The position numbers were made by a program, and so were the translations under genes. DNA of 64,000 nucleotides from Pseudanabaena sp. FACHB-1998 (GTDB taxonomy: Bacteria; Cyanobacteriota; Cyanobacteriia; Pseudanabaenales; Pseudanabaenaceae), in the NCBI RefSeq assembly GCF_014696355.1, contig NZ_JACJQA010000015.1:25279-89278 (forward strand). Direction: 5' to 3'. The notes beneath the pieces were generated by a model, which did not search any database, was not told the DNA's origin, and saw only the letters and a list, made by a program, of their open reading frames with translations. Of the stretch, positions 8,188 through 17,019 are shown piece by piece. How positions within the stretch are numbered: the stretch's first letter is position 1; every line of letters starts with the position of its first letter.

Positions 8188-11076
8188 TTAAGTATGGCGC
8201 GGATATTCGGCTAAAACTTGCTTGAGATATTTGCCAGTGTAGGATTTCTTAACTTTGGCTACCTGTTCGGGTGTGCCTTCTGCAACCACTTCACCACCGC
8301 GATCGCCGCCTTCTGGCCCCAAATCAATAATCCAATCAGCACAGCGAATCACATCAAGATTATGCTCAATCGTGATGATGCTATTACCCTTATCCACGAG
8401 GCGCTGCATTACATCTAGCAATTTATGCACATCGTAAAAGCTTAAACCTGTGGTCGGCTCATCGATTAAATATAGGGTTTTGCCTGTGGCTCGTCGTGCT
8501 AATTCCGTGGCAAGTTTCACCCGTTGGGCTTCACCGCCTGAGAGGGTGGGAGCAGACTGACCGAGCCGCACATAGCCTAAGCCCACATCCACCAGCATTC
8601 CCAATTTAGTATGGGCAGAGGGAATATTCTCGAAGAAGTGCATCGCTTCTTCGATGGTCATATCGAGGACATCGGCGATCGTTTTTTCTTTGTACTTAAC
8701 TTGTAACGTCTCGCGGTTATATCTTGCACCTTTACAGACATCGCACTGCACATAGACATCGGGCAGAAAATTCATAGAAATGATATTTACGCCCTGACCC
8801 GAACAAGCTTCGCAACGTCCGCCTTTGACATTAAAGGAAAATTGTCCTGCTTTGTAGCCGCGAGTTTTCGCCGCCGTTGTCAGCGCGAAGGTTTCACGGA
8901 TCACATCGAATAGCCCCGTATAGGTGGCAGGATTGGATCGGGGCGTGCGTCCGATGGGAGATTGATCGATAACAATAAATTTATCAAGGTGCTTTAGTCC
9001 TTTGACTTCCTCCATACCCTTAGGAGCTGGCACTTTGCGCGAAAAATTATGTTCGAGGGCATGGTGCAGCAGGTCATTAATTAAAGTGGATTTACCTGAG
9101 CCTGATACGCCTGTGATACAGACCAATTCGCCAAGCGGAATCTTGACATTAATATTTTTAAGATTATTCAAATAAGCATTGCAAATTTCTAAATGCTTGC
9201 CATTGCCTTCGCGCCGTTCCGCAGGTGTATAAATTTGTTTTTGTTTGGAGAGATACGCACCTGTGAGAGAGTCGGGATGGGTCTCGATATCCTTAACGCT
9301 ACCCTGTGCGACAACTCGCCCACCATGCACGCCTGCTCCTGGCCCAATATCGACGAGATAATCAGCAGCCCGAATGGTTTCTTCGTCATGCTCGACTACG
9401 ATTAAGGTATTACCGAGATCTCGCAGTTTGGTTAATGTGGCGAGTAAGCGAGAATTATCCCTTTGATGCAGCCCAATACTCGGTTCATCCAATACATAGA
9501 GAACGCCTGTTAATCCTGAACCGATCTGAGTAGCAAGGCGAATCCGTTGGGCTTCGCCACCAGAGAGCGACATAGTGGAACGATCAAGGGTTAGGTAATC
9601 TAAACCGACATCTAATAAAAATTGCAATCTGGCTTCGATTTCTTGCAATACCCGATCGCCGATTTGTCTTGTGCGGGAATCGAGATCAAGATTTTTGAGA
9701 CGATCTAAACAAGTGCCAAGGGGAGCCGATACAAACTCAATAATATTAAAGCCGCCAATGCGAACGGCGAGAGATTCGGGCTTGAGGCGCGTACCTTCAC
9801 AGGTGGCGCAGGGTTGCTCGATCAGATAATTCTCTAGCTTTTGGCGTTGCGATTCGCCCGCCTCTTTATATTGCTGTTCGAGAATGGCGATCGCCCCTTC
9901 ATAGCGTTTGTAGTAGCCCTCAGCGCGATCGCGATAAAAGGAATCAGGCTTAATTAAAATCTTTTCCGTGGTGCCGTAGAGAATAATGTCAATCTGAGCT
10001 TGAGAGAGCTTTTCCCAAGGGGTATTAATTTCAAAACCTGCATATTCACCGACACTAGATAGGAGCGAGATGTAATAGGTATGGGTTTTATCCGCCCAAG
10101 GTGCGATCGCGGCATATACGGGCAGAGAGGGATCGGGAACAATCAATTCAGGATTAAAGGTTTTAATACTTCCCAATCCATGACAAGTAGGACAAGCGCC
10201 ATAGGGAGAATTGAAGGAGAACATACGGGGTGATAGTTCTTCCATTACCGCGCCATGTTCAGGACAGGCAAAGTTTTCTGAGAAAGTTAGAATATTGTTT
10301 TCTTGCTTAGATTTCTTGCTCCCCTCGCCCTCTGGGAGAGGGGCTGGGGGTGAGGGCAAAATCTCCACCATCGCAATCCCTTCCGCACGTTTTAAACATG
10401 TGGCGAGAGAATCTGTTAGACGTTCTTGAATATCATCCTTGCGAACTAAGCGATCAACGACAATTTCAATATCATGGAGTTTATTTTTATCCAGTTCGAT
10501 ATTGTCGCTCAGTTCCCGTACTTCGCCATCAATGCGAACTCTGCCAAAACCTTCGGAAGCAAGACTGGCTAATAATTTTTTATGGGTTCCCTTTTTGCCC
10601 CGAATCACGGGCGCGAGTAATTGGAAGCGCGTGCGATCGCCTAATTCCATAATCGAATCAACCATGTGATCGATGGTTTGGGGTGCAATGTTGCGATCGC
10701 AGATCGGGCAGTGGGGCGAACCTGCGCGACCAAATAATAATCGCAAATAATCATAAATCTCGGTGACCGTGCCGACCGTTGAGCGTGGATTATGGGAAGT
10801 AGATTTCTGATCAATGGAAATCGCGGGACTTAAACCCTCGATGTAGTCCACATCAGGCTTATCGACTTGTCCTAAAAACTGCCGCGCATAGGCACTGAGC
10901 GATTCCACATAGCGGCGTTGACCTTCGGCAAAAATCGTGTCAAAGGCGAGGGATGATTTGCCAGAGCCAGATACACCTGTAAACACGATCAGGCGATCGC
11001 GGGGAATCGTCAGGTCAACATTTTTGAGGTTGTGCTGTCTCGCACCTCTAACATGGATGTGGGTATGGTCTGGCAT
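8188..11076 (-). CDS. uvrA: Excinuclease ABC subunit A
   Basis: A 962-residue UvrA, the damage-recognition ATPase of nucleotide excision repair. Two ABC modules are present: Walker A GVSGSGKSSLAF near residue 34 and GVSGSGKSTL near residue 660, with two LSGGEAQR signatures and VLDEPSIGLH / LIDEPTTGL. Zinc-binding cysteine pairs (CPIC, CEAC...CDVC) are intact. An extra segment of about 18 residues (PSPPAPLPEGEGSKKS, near residues 241-256) lies just before the FSENFACPEHG strand. It is the translation of a dispersed palindromic repeat (10311-10358) inserted in frame. Length and all motifs otherwise look functional. Confidence 0.97.
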   Translation of the reverse strand: MPDHTHIHVRGARQHNLKNVDLTIPRDRLIVFTGVSGSGKSSLAFDTIFAEGQRRYVESLSAYARQFLGQVDKPDVDYIEGLSPAISIDQKSTSHNPRSTVGTVTEIYDYLRLLFGRAGSPHCPICDRNIAPQTIDHMVDSIMELGDRTRFQLLAPVIRGKKGTHKKLLASLASEGFGRVRIDGEVRELSDNIELDKNKLHDIEIVVDRLVRKDDIQERLTDSLATCLKRAEGIAMVEILPSPPAPLPEGEGSKKSKQENNILTFSENFACPEHGAVMEELSPRMFSFNSPYGACPTCHGLGSIKTFNPELIVPDPSLPVYAAIAPWADKTHTYYISLLSSVGEYAGFEINTPWEKLSQAQIDIILYGTTEKILIKPDSFYRDRAEGYYKRYEGAIAILEQQYKEAGESQRQKLENYLIEQPCATCEGTRLKPESLAVRIGGFNIIEFVSAPLGTCLDRLKNLDLDSRTRQIGDRVLQEIEARLQFLLDVGLDYLTLDRSTMSLSGGEAQRIRLATQIGSGLTGVLYVLDEPSIGLHQRDNSRLLATLTKLRDLGNTLIVVEHDEETIRAADYLVDIGPGAGVHGGRVVAQGSVKDIETHPDSLTGAYLSKQKQIYTPAERREGNGKHLEICNAYLNNLKNINVKIPLGELVCITGVSGSGKSTLINDLLHHALEHNFSRKVPAPKGMEEVKGLKHLDKFIVIDQSPIGRTPRSNPATYTGLFDVIRETFALTTAAKTRGYKAGQFSFNVKGGRCEACSGQGVNIISMNFLPDVYVQCDVCKGARYNRETLQVKYKEKTIADVLDMTIEEAMHFFENIPSAHTKLGMLVDVGLGYVRLGQSAPTLSGGEAQRVKLATELARRATGKTLYLIDEPTTGLSFYDVHKLLDVMQRLVDKGNSIITIEHNLDVIRCADWIIDLGPEGGDRGGEVVAEGTPEQVAKVKKSYTGKYLKQVLAEYPRHT
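10311..10358. repeat. Dispersed C/G-rich repeat inserted in frame in uvrA
   Basis: Contains GGGAGAGGGGCTGGGGGTGA and a complementary CCCTCGCCCTCT arm. The same unit is found intergenically at 33075-33175 and in frame inside rqcH at 61719-61832. Here it encodes the PSPPAPLPEGEG segment of UvrA. Confidence 0.8.
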
Positions 11077-11175
11077 TAGAGCGCTACTTTAAATTGCGAT
11101 GGTTGCTTGAGCTGGCGTAAAGATTTGTTACCAGTCTAAGCGATCGCTGAGAGATTTAGCAGATTAAAGAAATCG

Positions 11176-11214
11176 GATTTTTAATGGTGCAGCGAAGCCG
11201 CACCATCAAAAATC
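11176..11214. repeat. Decayed palindrome, GATTTTTAATGGTGC arms
   Basis: 18-base arms with two mismatches and loop GAA. The sequence is a degenerate relative of the palindrome at 56318-56374 (shared ATTTTTRATGGYGC arm), showing that outer arms can also be shared between copies. Confidence 0.7.
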
Positions 11215-11265
11215 TAAATTGTAAAACGCAGATAAGCCAAGCAATACTGGGTTTTCGTACTGGGT

Positions 11266-11320
11266 AAGCAAATCTTCAAGAAAGACAGCGCTTCGCGCTG
11301 TCTTTCTTGAAGATTTGCTT
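11266..11320. repeat. Perfect palindrome, 26-bp arms
   Basis: Arms AAGCAAATCTTCAAGAAAGA... with core CAGCGC-TTC-GCGCTG. No T-tract follows. Upstream of sigF. Confidence 0.85.
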
Positions 11321-11489
11321 TTTCCTAACAGGTTGTTAGGTGTTAGGTATTTGGAAAACTCAAAAATTCCTAACAGCCTGCAAGGTGACGATCGCCTCTT
11401 AAACTACTAATCTACCTATATCGAAACCAGAAAGTTCTTCATGACTTAATTAACTTAATTAACCGACTTGATTAGTTCAAGGCAAAACT

Positions 11490-12326
11490 ATGACTACCGC
11501 AACACTCGCGCTCCCATCCGATATTCCTACTCAGTCAAGCATCACCAGCCATAGAGTGCGTGAGTTTTCGGCAGCAGATAAAACCACCACCCTTGAACTA
11601 CTCAAGCAATATCGCAAAGCCCCATCCGCATACCTACGCGATCGCATCGTGCGTTTAAATATTGGGCTTGTCAAAAAAGAAGTACATTTCTGGGCTGATC
11701 GCCATTCCGAGCTATACGAAGATTTACTACAGGTCGGAGCCTTAGGTTTAATTGGTGCAGTCGATCGCTTTGAACTAAATCGTGGTTATGCCTTTAGCTC
11801 TTTCGCCGTCCGCTACATTCGCGGTGAAATACAGCATTATTTACGCGATAAAAATTCATCTGTTCGTATTCCCCGTCGCTGGATGGATTTGCAACAGCAA
11901 TCAGTCCGCGTCATGCAAAAACTACGCAATACCCTCCAAAGAGAACCTTCTACTCAAGAAGTTGCAAATGCGCTGGGAGTGAGCCTGAGTGAATGGCAAG
12001 AAGCGAAACTCGCCTGTCAAAATCGTGCTCCCTTAAGTCTTGATGCCCCTATCCGATCTGAAGAAGAAGATGCGGCTTCCATTGGGGATCTGGTGGCTGA
12101 TCCTAAGAGCAATATGCAATTACAACAGGAAGATAAGTTTCGCTTACAACAGGCGATGGCGGTACTGGAACAACGCACCAGAGAGATTGTTGAGTTTGTA
12201 TTTATTGAGGATATGCCTCAAACGGAAGTTGCCAAAATGTTGGGGGTGAGTGCGGTGACAATTTCCCGCCAAATTAAAAAAGGCTTATCAACTTTACGCT
12301 GTGTTCTAGAAGCTGAAGCTTGCTAG
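11490..12326 (+). CDS. sigF: Group 3 RNA polymerase sigma factor, SigF-type
   Basis: A 278-residue alternative sigma factor. Region 2 is complete (RDRIVRLNIGLVKKEVHFW, then EDLLQVGALGLIGAVDRFEL with AFSSFAVRYIRGEIQHYLRD), region 3 is LQREPSTQEVANALGVSLSEW, and region 4 carries the helix-turn-helix PQTEVAKMLGVSAVTISRQIKKGL. The length and the RYIRGEIQHYLRDK...IPRRWMDLQ segment match cyanobacterial SigF, which in Synechocystis controls pilus and motility genes. The assignment to SigF rather than another group 3 factor rests on recall of that family. It is preceded by a long intergenic region, so it is probably transcribed alone. Confidence 0.85.
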   Translation: MTTATLALPSDIPTQSSITSHRVREFSAADKTTTLELLKQYRKAPSAYLRDRIVRLNIGLVKKEVHFWADRHSELYEDLLQVGALGLIGAVDRFELNRGYAFSSFAVRYIRGEIQHYLRDKNSSVRIPRRWMDLQQQSVRVMQKLRNTLQREPSTQEVANALGVSLSEWQEAKLACQNRAPLSLDAPIRSEEEDAASIGDLVADPKSNMQLQQEDKFRLQQAMAVLEQRTREIVEFVFIEDMPQTEVAKMLGVSAVTISRQIKKGLSTLRCVLEAEAC

Positions 12327-12330
12327 ATGG

Positions 12331-12439
12331 ACTTTATGGGCTAGTTTAAAAACTAGATTAAAACCGCAAAACCTGTGGCGCACGCGCAGCGTGCGCCACA
12401 GGTTTTGCGGTTTTATATTTAATTGAGCCCAGATACTTA
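12331..12439. mobile_element. Family B miniature element after sigF
   Basis: A perfect 26-base stem (12360-12414) with core TGGCGCACGC-GCA-GCGTGCGCCA. The right end (reverse complement) AAGTATCTGGGCTCAATTAAA and left end ATGGGCTAGTTTAAA are the decayed terminal repeats of family B. It lies just past the sigF stop codon. Confidence 0.7.
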
Positions 12440-12499
12440 TTTGCAATAAGCGCCTAGCTCTGTATATGCTTATTTCTAAGTAAGGCTCTAAACTCACCT

Positions 12500-13303
12500 A
12501 TGAACGATAGTCAATCTGCGAATTCCTCCGATCTGCTAATTGAGCAACCCGATCGCCCTGAACGCCAAATTTCGCGACAACTCATTATTGATGCTCGCGA
12601 GATCGTGGCTGGCTATGTGGAAGGCGTAGATATTTTGCAAGGAGCAAATCTTGCCGTCTATGAAGGTGAACTCGTCACGGTGATTGGCTCGAATGGGGCG
12701 GGAAAGTCCACCTTTGCAAAGGCGATATTTGGACTAGTACCTGTGCGATCGGGACAAATATTATTTGGCGATCGCAACTTAGTCGGACTAAAACCAGAGC
12801 AAATTGTGCGTTTAGGAATTAGTTATGTGCCGCAAATTGCGAATGTTTTTCCGTCACTGAGTATTTCTGACAATTTAGATATGGGGGCTTACACCCGTGA
12901 TGGCAATATCAAGCCCTTGAAAGACAAAATCTATGACACTTTTCCTGTCTTAGCTAAGCGCCGTAGCCAGAGAGCAGGCACATTGTCGGGTGGAGAAAGG
13001 CAAATGCTTGCCATGGGACGTGCCATGATGCTAGAGCCAAAATTATTAATCTTGGATGAGCCTTCGGCGGCGTTATCGCCAATTTTAGTTCAGGATATTT
13101 TTAATTTGATTCAAACTATTAATCAGGCGGGGACTTCGATTATTTTGGTAGAACAGAATGCGCGTAAGGCTTTAGCGATCGCGGATCGTGGCTATGTGAT
13201 GCATTTAGGTAAAGATGAATTTACGGGTAAGGGTTCGGATTTATTGAATGATCCTGAAGTTGCAGAATTGTATTTAGGTGTCGGTAATTTTAGTAAAGCC
13301 TAA
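12500..13303 (+). CDS. Branched-chain/neutral amino acid ABC transporter ATPase (LivF-type)
   Basis: A 267-residue ABC ATPase: Walker A GSNGAGKST (about residues 64-72), signature LSGGERQ (about 158), Walker B LLILDEPSAAL and the H-loop region replaced by the LivF-type ILVEQNARKAL. The ISYVPQIANVFPSLSISDNLDMGAY region is typical of the LivF/NatE branch of hydrophobic amino acid transporters. No permease, periplasmic protein or LivG is adjacent, so the partners must be encoded elsewhere, as is common for cyanobacterial Nat systems. A 30-residue N-terminal extension (NDSQSANSSDLLIEQPDRP) precedes the domain. Confidence 0.85.
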   Translation: MNDSQSANSSDLLIEQPDRPERQISRQLIIDAREIVAGYVEGVDILQGANLAVYEGELVTVIGSNGAGKSTFAKAIFGLVPVRSGQILFGDRNLVGLKPEQIVRLGISYVPQIANVFPSLSISDNLDMGAYTRDGNIKPLKDKIYDTFPVLAKRRSQRAGTLSGGERQMLAMGRAMMLEPKLLILDEPSAALSPILVQDIFNLIQTINQAGTSIILVEQNARKALAIADRGYVMHLGKDEFTGKGSDLLNDPEVAELYLGVGNFSKA

Positions 13304-13318
13304 ATTCAAAGTGCATAA

Positions 13319-13341
13319 GAGTCAGCGCTTTGTGCTGACTC
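13319..13341. repeat. 10-bp-arm palindrome GAGTCAGCGC-TTT-GTGCTGACTC
   Basis: Imperfect (one wobble) hairpin 16 bases after the livF-like stop codon. Possibly the 3' structure of that transcript. Confidence 0.65.
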
Positions 13342-13375
13342 CTATAGCAAAGCGAGGGTTAGCCCGTACAACCCA

Positions 13376-13428
13376 AAACCCAAAAAGCGAGTTGCGGCGC
13401 GAAGCGCCGCAACTCGCTTTTTGGGTTT
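13376..13428. repeat. Palindrome with 25-bp perfect arms, family A stem
   Basis: Arms AAACCCAAAAAGCGAGTTGC then core GGCGC-GAA-GCGCC. The inner AAACCCA.AAA.CGAGTTGCGGCGC stem is nearly the same as in the 4132-4184 copy, so these two derive from one ancestor. A TATAGC at 13344 could be the remnant of the left end. Confidence 0.8.
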
Positions 13429-13525
13429 CTGGACATAATTAAAAAACAGAGTCAAAACCTATGGCGCACGCGCATCGTGTGCCATAAGTTTTTGATTTTT
13501 ACATTTAATTGTGTTGAGCTACTTA
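13429..13525. mobile_element. Decayed family B miniature element
   Basis: The left part CTGGACATAATTAAAAAAC and right end GAGCTACTTA are family B termini. The inner stem 13454-13492 (AAAACCTATGGCGCACG with two wobble pairs) has the CGCAT centre. It directly abuts the family A stem, so one may have inserted beside the other. Confidence 0.65.
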
Positions 13526-13647
13526 CACTTAGCGATGGGGAATACATATCAAGATCATTACTTATAGATAGAATTAATATTGAGTTTTTAAACTCAGATA
13601 AAATCATATAATTCTAAGATAAAAGCTTCATTAAGTAGAGGAATTCG

Positions 13648-15165
13648 ATGGCGATGACAGAGATAGGGCTTTCGCTGGATGAATTGACCAAATCGCAAGC
13701 ATATCTGCAAAATTTAGGTCTATATGATGGCGAAGTCGATGGCATTTATGGGAAATTAACAGAGGCTGCCTTTGTGCAGTTTGCCAATGCTCTGAGCATC
13801 GATACGATTTTGGATGCTAATTCGCAAGCAATTACGAATAGCCTTTTGCAGATGCCTGCGGTGGTCAGGCATTTATTGGGAGTTGTCGGCGAGGGCGATC
13901 GCCTATTTCAGAAATTTACGAACTCTCAGCGTATTTTTGTAAATATGGGGCAGGCGGATTCTAGTCATTTGGGCTTTCTGGATCGGGGGGTAGAAGGCTG
14001 TGTGGCGGGATCGATGGATAGTTTACCTAACCGTAATTTTGCCCCATCACCCCTTTTAAGTCATATTTCGTCCTATCCCGATCGCCTTGCGAGTTTACCC
14101 GATGGTGTAAATATTGTGTCCTATGGTGAAATTGCCATGCTTGCGGGTACACAGGTGCGAGTCCGCTTTCGTCCCTATCCTGCGATCGGTGAAATTCCTA
14201 ATATTGAAAATATTGGCTTGGAATTTCTAGACGACAGTATTCAACAGGCTTGCATTAGCATTGGTAGCCTCGTCAATGGTCAGATGCTATCGCGGTGGAT
14301 TGGGCGCAATGCTTTGGATAATGTGCAGTTTTGGAGTTCCACCAAAATTTTGCCTCTGCTCTATACCATTTGCAAAGCGAATCAAGTTGAGCCAAATCAA
14401 GGGATCGCTAACTGTGCGATCGTCGATCCTAGTGGTAAGCAGCAAACCCGTTCTTTCTCGGAATTGGCGCAGCGCATTTGCAACTATGTTGAGTCGAACG
14501 GGATGACCTCTAACTCTTTAGCTGCTATGTTTAAGCAATTTGCGACACCGCTAGAGTTACAAAATTGGTTGATCTCTCTTACGGGTAATCAAAAACTTTC
14601 TTTTCAAGGTCGTTATGGTGAAAAGCCCTATATCGATCAGCCTGTATTGTTAGATATTGCTGGCAATAGCATGATTTCCTTTGCTAAGGAATCCCATCGG
14701 GGGGACAATTTGATTTCCGCCTATGATCTCACCAGAGTGATGTCTTTGGTGGCCTGGCATCGCCATATTCCGCCTAGTAATCGCTTACCTCATGCTCAAT
14801 GGCATAGTTTAAGCAATTTGATTAATGCGATGGGACAGGATACGGCTAGATACGTGGATACGGCGATCGCGGCGCTAGGAATGCAATATTTTATAGGCGA
14901 TCCCGTGGTGATTTCTAAAATGGGATTTGGCTATAGCGATCAGCGTAAACAATCAGAATTGACTTACACCGCCTGTGTGCAATTTGTTGATCGCCTCGCC
15001 ACCTCTGACGATCGCCCCTTGCCAAAGCTGCGATCGGTGAATATGACCCTCCGTGCTGTCCTTGATCTCAAAAATCCTGATCGCGAAGCCCTAGAGATTG
15101 ATTCGCGAATGGCTGCCACAGTTGCTGAAATTTTGCGTAGGATTGTAACAGAAGAGCTAATCTAG
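13648..15165 (+). CDS. Peptidoglycan-binding protein with possible SxxK serine-hydrolase domain
   Basis: A 505-residue protein with no clear signal peptide. Residues about 10-50 (KSQAYLQNLGLYDGEVDGIYGKLTEAAFVQFANAL) form a PG_binding_1 repeat. The rest is not a family I can name firmly. Around residue 230 the segment NVQFWSSTKILPLLYTI has the S-x-x-K motif followed by a hydrophobic helix, as in beta-lactamase/penicillin-binding folds, and GNSMISFAKESHRGDN and SKMGFGYSDQRKQ may be the other motifs. This is inference from spacing only. A cell-wall or secondary-metabolite amide hydrolase role would fit. It is followed 39 bases later by a membrane protein gene on the same strand. Confidence 0.6.
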   Translation: MAMTEIGLSLDELTKSQAYLQNLGLYDGEVDGIYGKLTEAAFVQFANALSIDTILDANSQAITNSLLQMPAVVRHLLGVVGEGDRLFQKFTNSQRIFVNMGQADSSHLGFLDRGVEGCVAGSMDSLPNRNFAPSPLLSHISSYPDRLASLPDGVNIVSYGEIAMLAGTQVRVRFRPYPAIGEIPNIENIGLEFLDDSIQQACISIGSLVNGQMLSRWIGRNALDNVQFWSSTKILPLLYTICKANQVEPNQGIANCAIVDPSGKQQTRSFSELAQRICNYVESNGMTSNSLAAMFKQFATPLELQNWLISLTGNQKLSFQGRYGEKPYIDQPVLLDIAGNSMISFAKESHRGDNLISAYDLTRVMSLVAWHRHIPPSNRLPHAQWHSLSNLINAMGQDTARYVDTAIAALGMQYFIGDPVVISKMGFGYSDQRKQSELTYTACVQFVDRLATSDDRPLPKLRSVNMTLRAVLDLKNPDREALEIDSRMAATVAEILRRIVTEELI

Positions 15166-15204
15166 GATTTGATATTGCTGCTGTCAATGCGGGACTGAAA
15201 CACA

Positions 15205-15924
15205 ATGCAAAAACAACGCGCTTTATCTACCGTCGGGCTATGGTGGCGATGGGTATTGGCTACGCTTACAGGTGCGGTGATTGGCTATATTTTTGGGATT
15301 CCTGCTTGTTTGGTGGGCATCCATTATCTTAGCGATCGCCTTGTTTCTATAGGTGTATGCCATACAGGATTTGGTAGCCTTAACTGTCCTGTAGCCACGG
15401 GTATTGTTTGTGGATCGTTCTTTGTGTCTGTATTTGTCGGCTTGATGCAATATTTAGTTTTACGGCGATTTTTGCAGTCCTCAGCATGGTGGATCTTAGC
15501 TAGTTCCTTTGGCTGGACTTGGGTGGGCTTTGCGGCGACCAGCTTGGCATATACGCCTCAGTTTGGTTTTGTGATGAATCTCGATGGTTCTTTTTCTGAA
15601 AGTAATATTTTTGATCGCCTGCCTCTATTGCTGGTAAATTCTTTTTGGTTATTTTTGGCAGGGGGATTGTTGGGGATTTTGCAATGTTTGGTGTTGTGGA
15701 ATGGCAAAAATACGAAGTTACTTAATAGGCGATCGCTATGGTGGATTGTCGTTAATTCGGTGTTAATCGCATTTATGGCGATCGCGATCGTGTCTTTTTT
15801 TCGGGGAAAAGGAAGCTTATATGGAATTCTCTATTTCTTCTTAGGCTTTACGCCTTTTTATGCCACGATTACGGCGGCTACCCTTGCCAAAATGAAACTT
15901 ACTCCCTTCCCACCTAAAGATTAG
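15205..15924 (+). CDS. Polytopic membrane protein of unknown function
   Basis: A 239-residue hydrophobic protein with about six predicted helices: WWRWVLATLTGAVIGYIFGI, VCGSFFVSVFVGLMQYLVL, WWILASSFGWTWVGFAATSL, LLVNSFWLFLAGGLLGILQ, SLWWIVVNSVLIAFMAIAIV and GILYFFLGFTPFYATITAAT. Repeated G-x-x-Q-(Y/C)-L-V-L motifs after two helices point to an internal duplication. I do not recognise a named family. It is probably cotranscribed with the upstream peptidoglycan-binding gene (39-base gap). The last codons and TAG stop lie in a palindrome. Confidence 0.65.
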   Translation: MQKQRALSTVGLWWRWVLATLTGAVIGYIFGIPACLVGIHYLSDRLVSIGVCHTGFGSLNCPVATGIVCGSFFVSVFVGLMQYLVLRRFLQSSAWWILASSFGWTWVGFAATSLAYTPQFGFVMNLDGSFSESNIFDRLPLLLVNSFWLFLAGGLLGILQCLVLWNGKNTKLLNRRSLWWIVVNSVLIAFMAIAIVSFFRGKGSLYGILYFFLGFTPFYATITAATLAKMKLTPFPPKD

Positions 15925-15958
15925 AGAGGCGGCTCTTCGTGCTGCCTCTCTAATCTTT
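15916..15958. repeat. Palindrome containing a stop codon, 15-bp outer arms
   Basis: AAAGATTAGAGAGGC and its perfect complement flank an imperfect GGCTCTTCGTGC centre. The TAG stop of the membrane protein gene is inside the left arm. Confidence 0.8.
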
Positions 15959-15988
15959 GAGTTTAATGTCTAACTAAGTATTTAACTA

Positions 15989-16891
15989 ATGTCTAACTTA
16001 CCTGCCGAAATTATTCCTTTGCGATCGCAACTAACCGAAGGTACATCCATCGCGATCGCGGACAAAATCCAGTTTTGCCTAGTTTCCACAGGGTTCACTA
16101 GTGAAATAATTTTGACGAGCTATGTTTCTGAGGGCTTTCCCAAAGAAGATCAACCGCCGATTTTACTTCTACATGGTTTTGATAGTTCGCTCTTTGAGTT
16201 TCGTCGCCTGATTCCTCATTTAGCCCGTAGTCGGCAAACTTGGGCGATGGATTTATTTGGGTTCGGCTTAACCGAGCGCCTTGCTGATGGGCTGGTTAGC
16301 CCCGATGCAATTAAGGAGCATCTTTATCATTTCTGGAAAACCGCGATCACCAAGCCCATCATTCTCGTGGGTGCGTCAATGGGAGGTGCAGCAGCCATTG
16401 ATTTTGCCCTCACTTATCCCGAAGTAGTCCAGAAATTAATTTTAATCGGTAGTGCAGGAATGCGAAAGGGAACGGCGGCTGGGAAGTTTCTTGTACCTCC
16501 ATTTGATCGGATGGCAACGGATTTTTTACGTAGTCCGAAGGTGCGCCGAGAAGTCAGTCTCAAAGCCTATGCTGATCCTAGCTTTGTCACGACCGATGCT
16601 GAGATCTGTGCATCGCTCCATTTAGCCATGCCGAGATGGAGTGAATCTTTAATTTCCTTTACTAAAAGCGGTGGCTATGGTTCCTTTGCGAAGGAATTAA
16701 CTTATTTGACACAACAAACGCTAATTTTATGGGGCGATCGCGATCAGATTCTCGGCACAAAGGATGCCGCAAAGTTCCAAGCAATTATCCCCCATAACAA
16801 GCTTGTTTGGATTGAGAATAGTGGTCACGTTCCTCACTTAGAGCGTCCCTCCAAGGTAGCCACAGAAATATTAAATTTTATATCTATTTAA
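15989..16891 (+). CDS. Alpha/beta hydrolase
   Basis: A 300-residue alpha/beta-hydrolase-fold protein: oxyanion-hole segment LLLHGFDSSLFEFRRLIPHL, nucleophile elbow GASMGG (Ser about residue 131), acid in WGDRDQILG and catalytic His in SGHVPHLERP. The arrangement resembles cyanobacterial haloperoxidase/esterase-like hydrolases; the substrate is unknown. No signal peptide is seen. The TAA stop lies inside the palindrome at 16883-16933. The gene is followed by purE, but two palindromes separate them, so coupling is uncertain. Confidence 0.82.
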   Translation: MSNLPAEIIPLRSQLTEGTSIAIADKIQFCLVSTGFTSEIILTSYVSEGFPKEDQPPILLLHGFDSSLFEFRRLIPHLARSRQTWAMDLFGFGLTERLADGLVSPDAIKEHLYHFWKTAITKPIILVGASMGGAAAIDFALTYPEVVQKLILIGSAGMRKGTAAGKFLVPPFDRMATDFLRSPKVRREVSLKAYADPSFVTTDAEICASLHLAMPRWSESLISFTKSGGYGSFAKELTYLTQQTLILWGDRDQILGTKDAAKFQAIIPHNKLVWIENSGHVPHLERPSKVATEILNFISI

Positions 16892-16933
16892 AGAGAGTGG
16901 CGACGCTTCGCGCCGCCATTCTCTTTAAATAGA
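16883..16933. repeat. Palindrome containing the hydrolase stop codon
   Basis: 24-base arms with two mismatches, TCTATTTAAAGAGAGTGGCGACGC-TTC-. The stop codon TAA (16889-16891) and final Ile codon of the hydrolase are in the left arm. Confidence 0.8.
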
Positions 16934-16960
16934 CGAACGTGCAGTAAAATAAAGAACTAG

Positions 16961-16993
16961 ATTTGTTAGAGAGGCGAAGCCTCTCTAACAAAT
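16961..16993. repeat. Palindrome upstream of purE, 15-bp arms
   Basis: ATTTGTTAGAGAGGC-GAA-GCCTCTCTAACAAAT, perfect. It would form a stable hairpin in the purE 5' leader, 27 bases before the start codon. Confidence 0.8.
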
Positions 16994-17019
16994 TCTTTAG
17001 ATTAATTAAGACTAGCAAT

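Larger units (their letters stand above)
11077..11489. other. 413-bp divergent intergenic region
   Basis: Separates divergent uvrA and sigF and contains two palindromes (11176-11214 and 11266-11320) and a CTAACAGSYTG-type direct repeat (about 11334 and 11371). Both promoters must lie here. A TTAACTTAATTAA run at about 11450 is AT-rich and precedes the sigF start. No gene is seen. Confidence 0.5.
13304..13647. other. 344-bp intergenic region with three palindromes
   Basis: Contains a small palindrome (13319-13341), a perfect family A-type stem (13376-13428) and, directly abutting it, a decayed family B element (13429-13525). The remaining 120 bases before the next gene are AT-rich and presumably hold its promoter. 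Confidence 0.5.
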
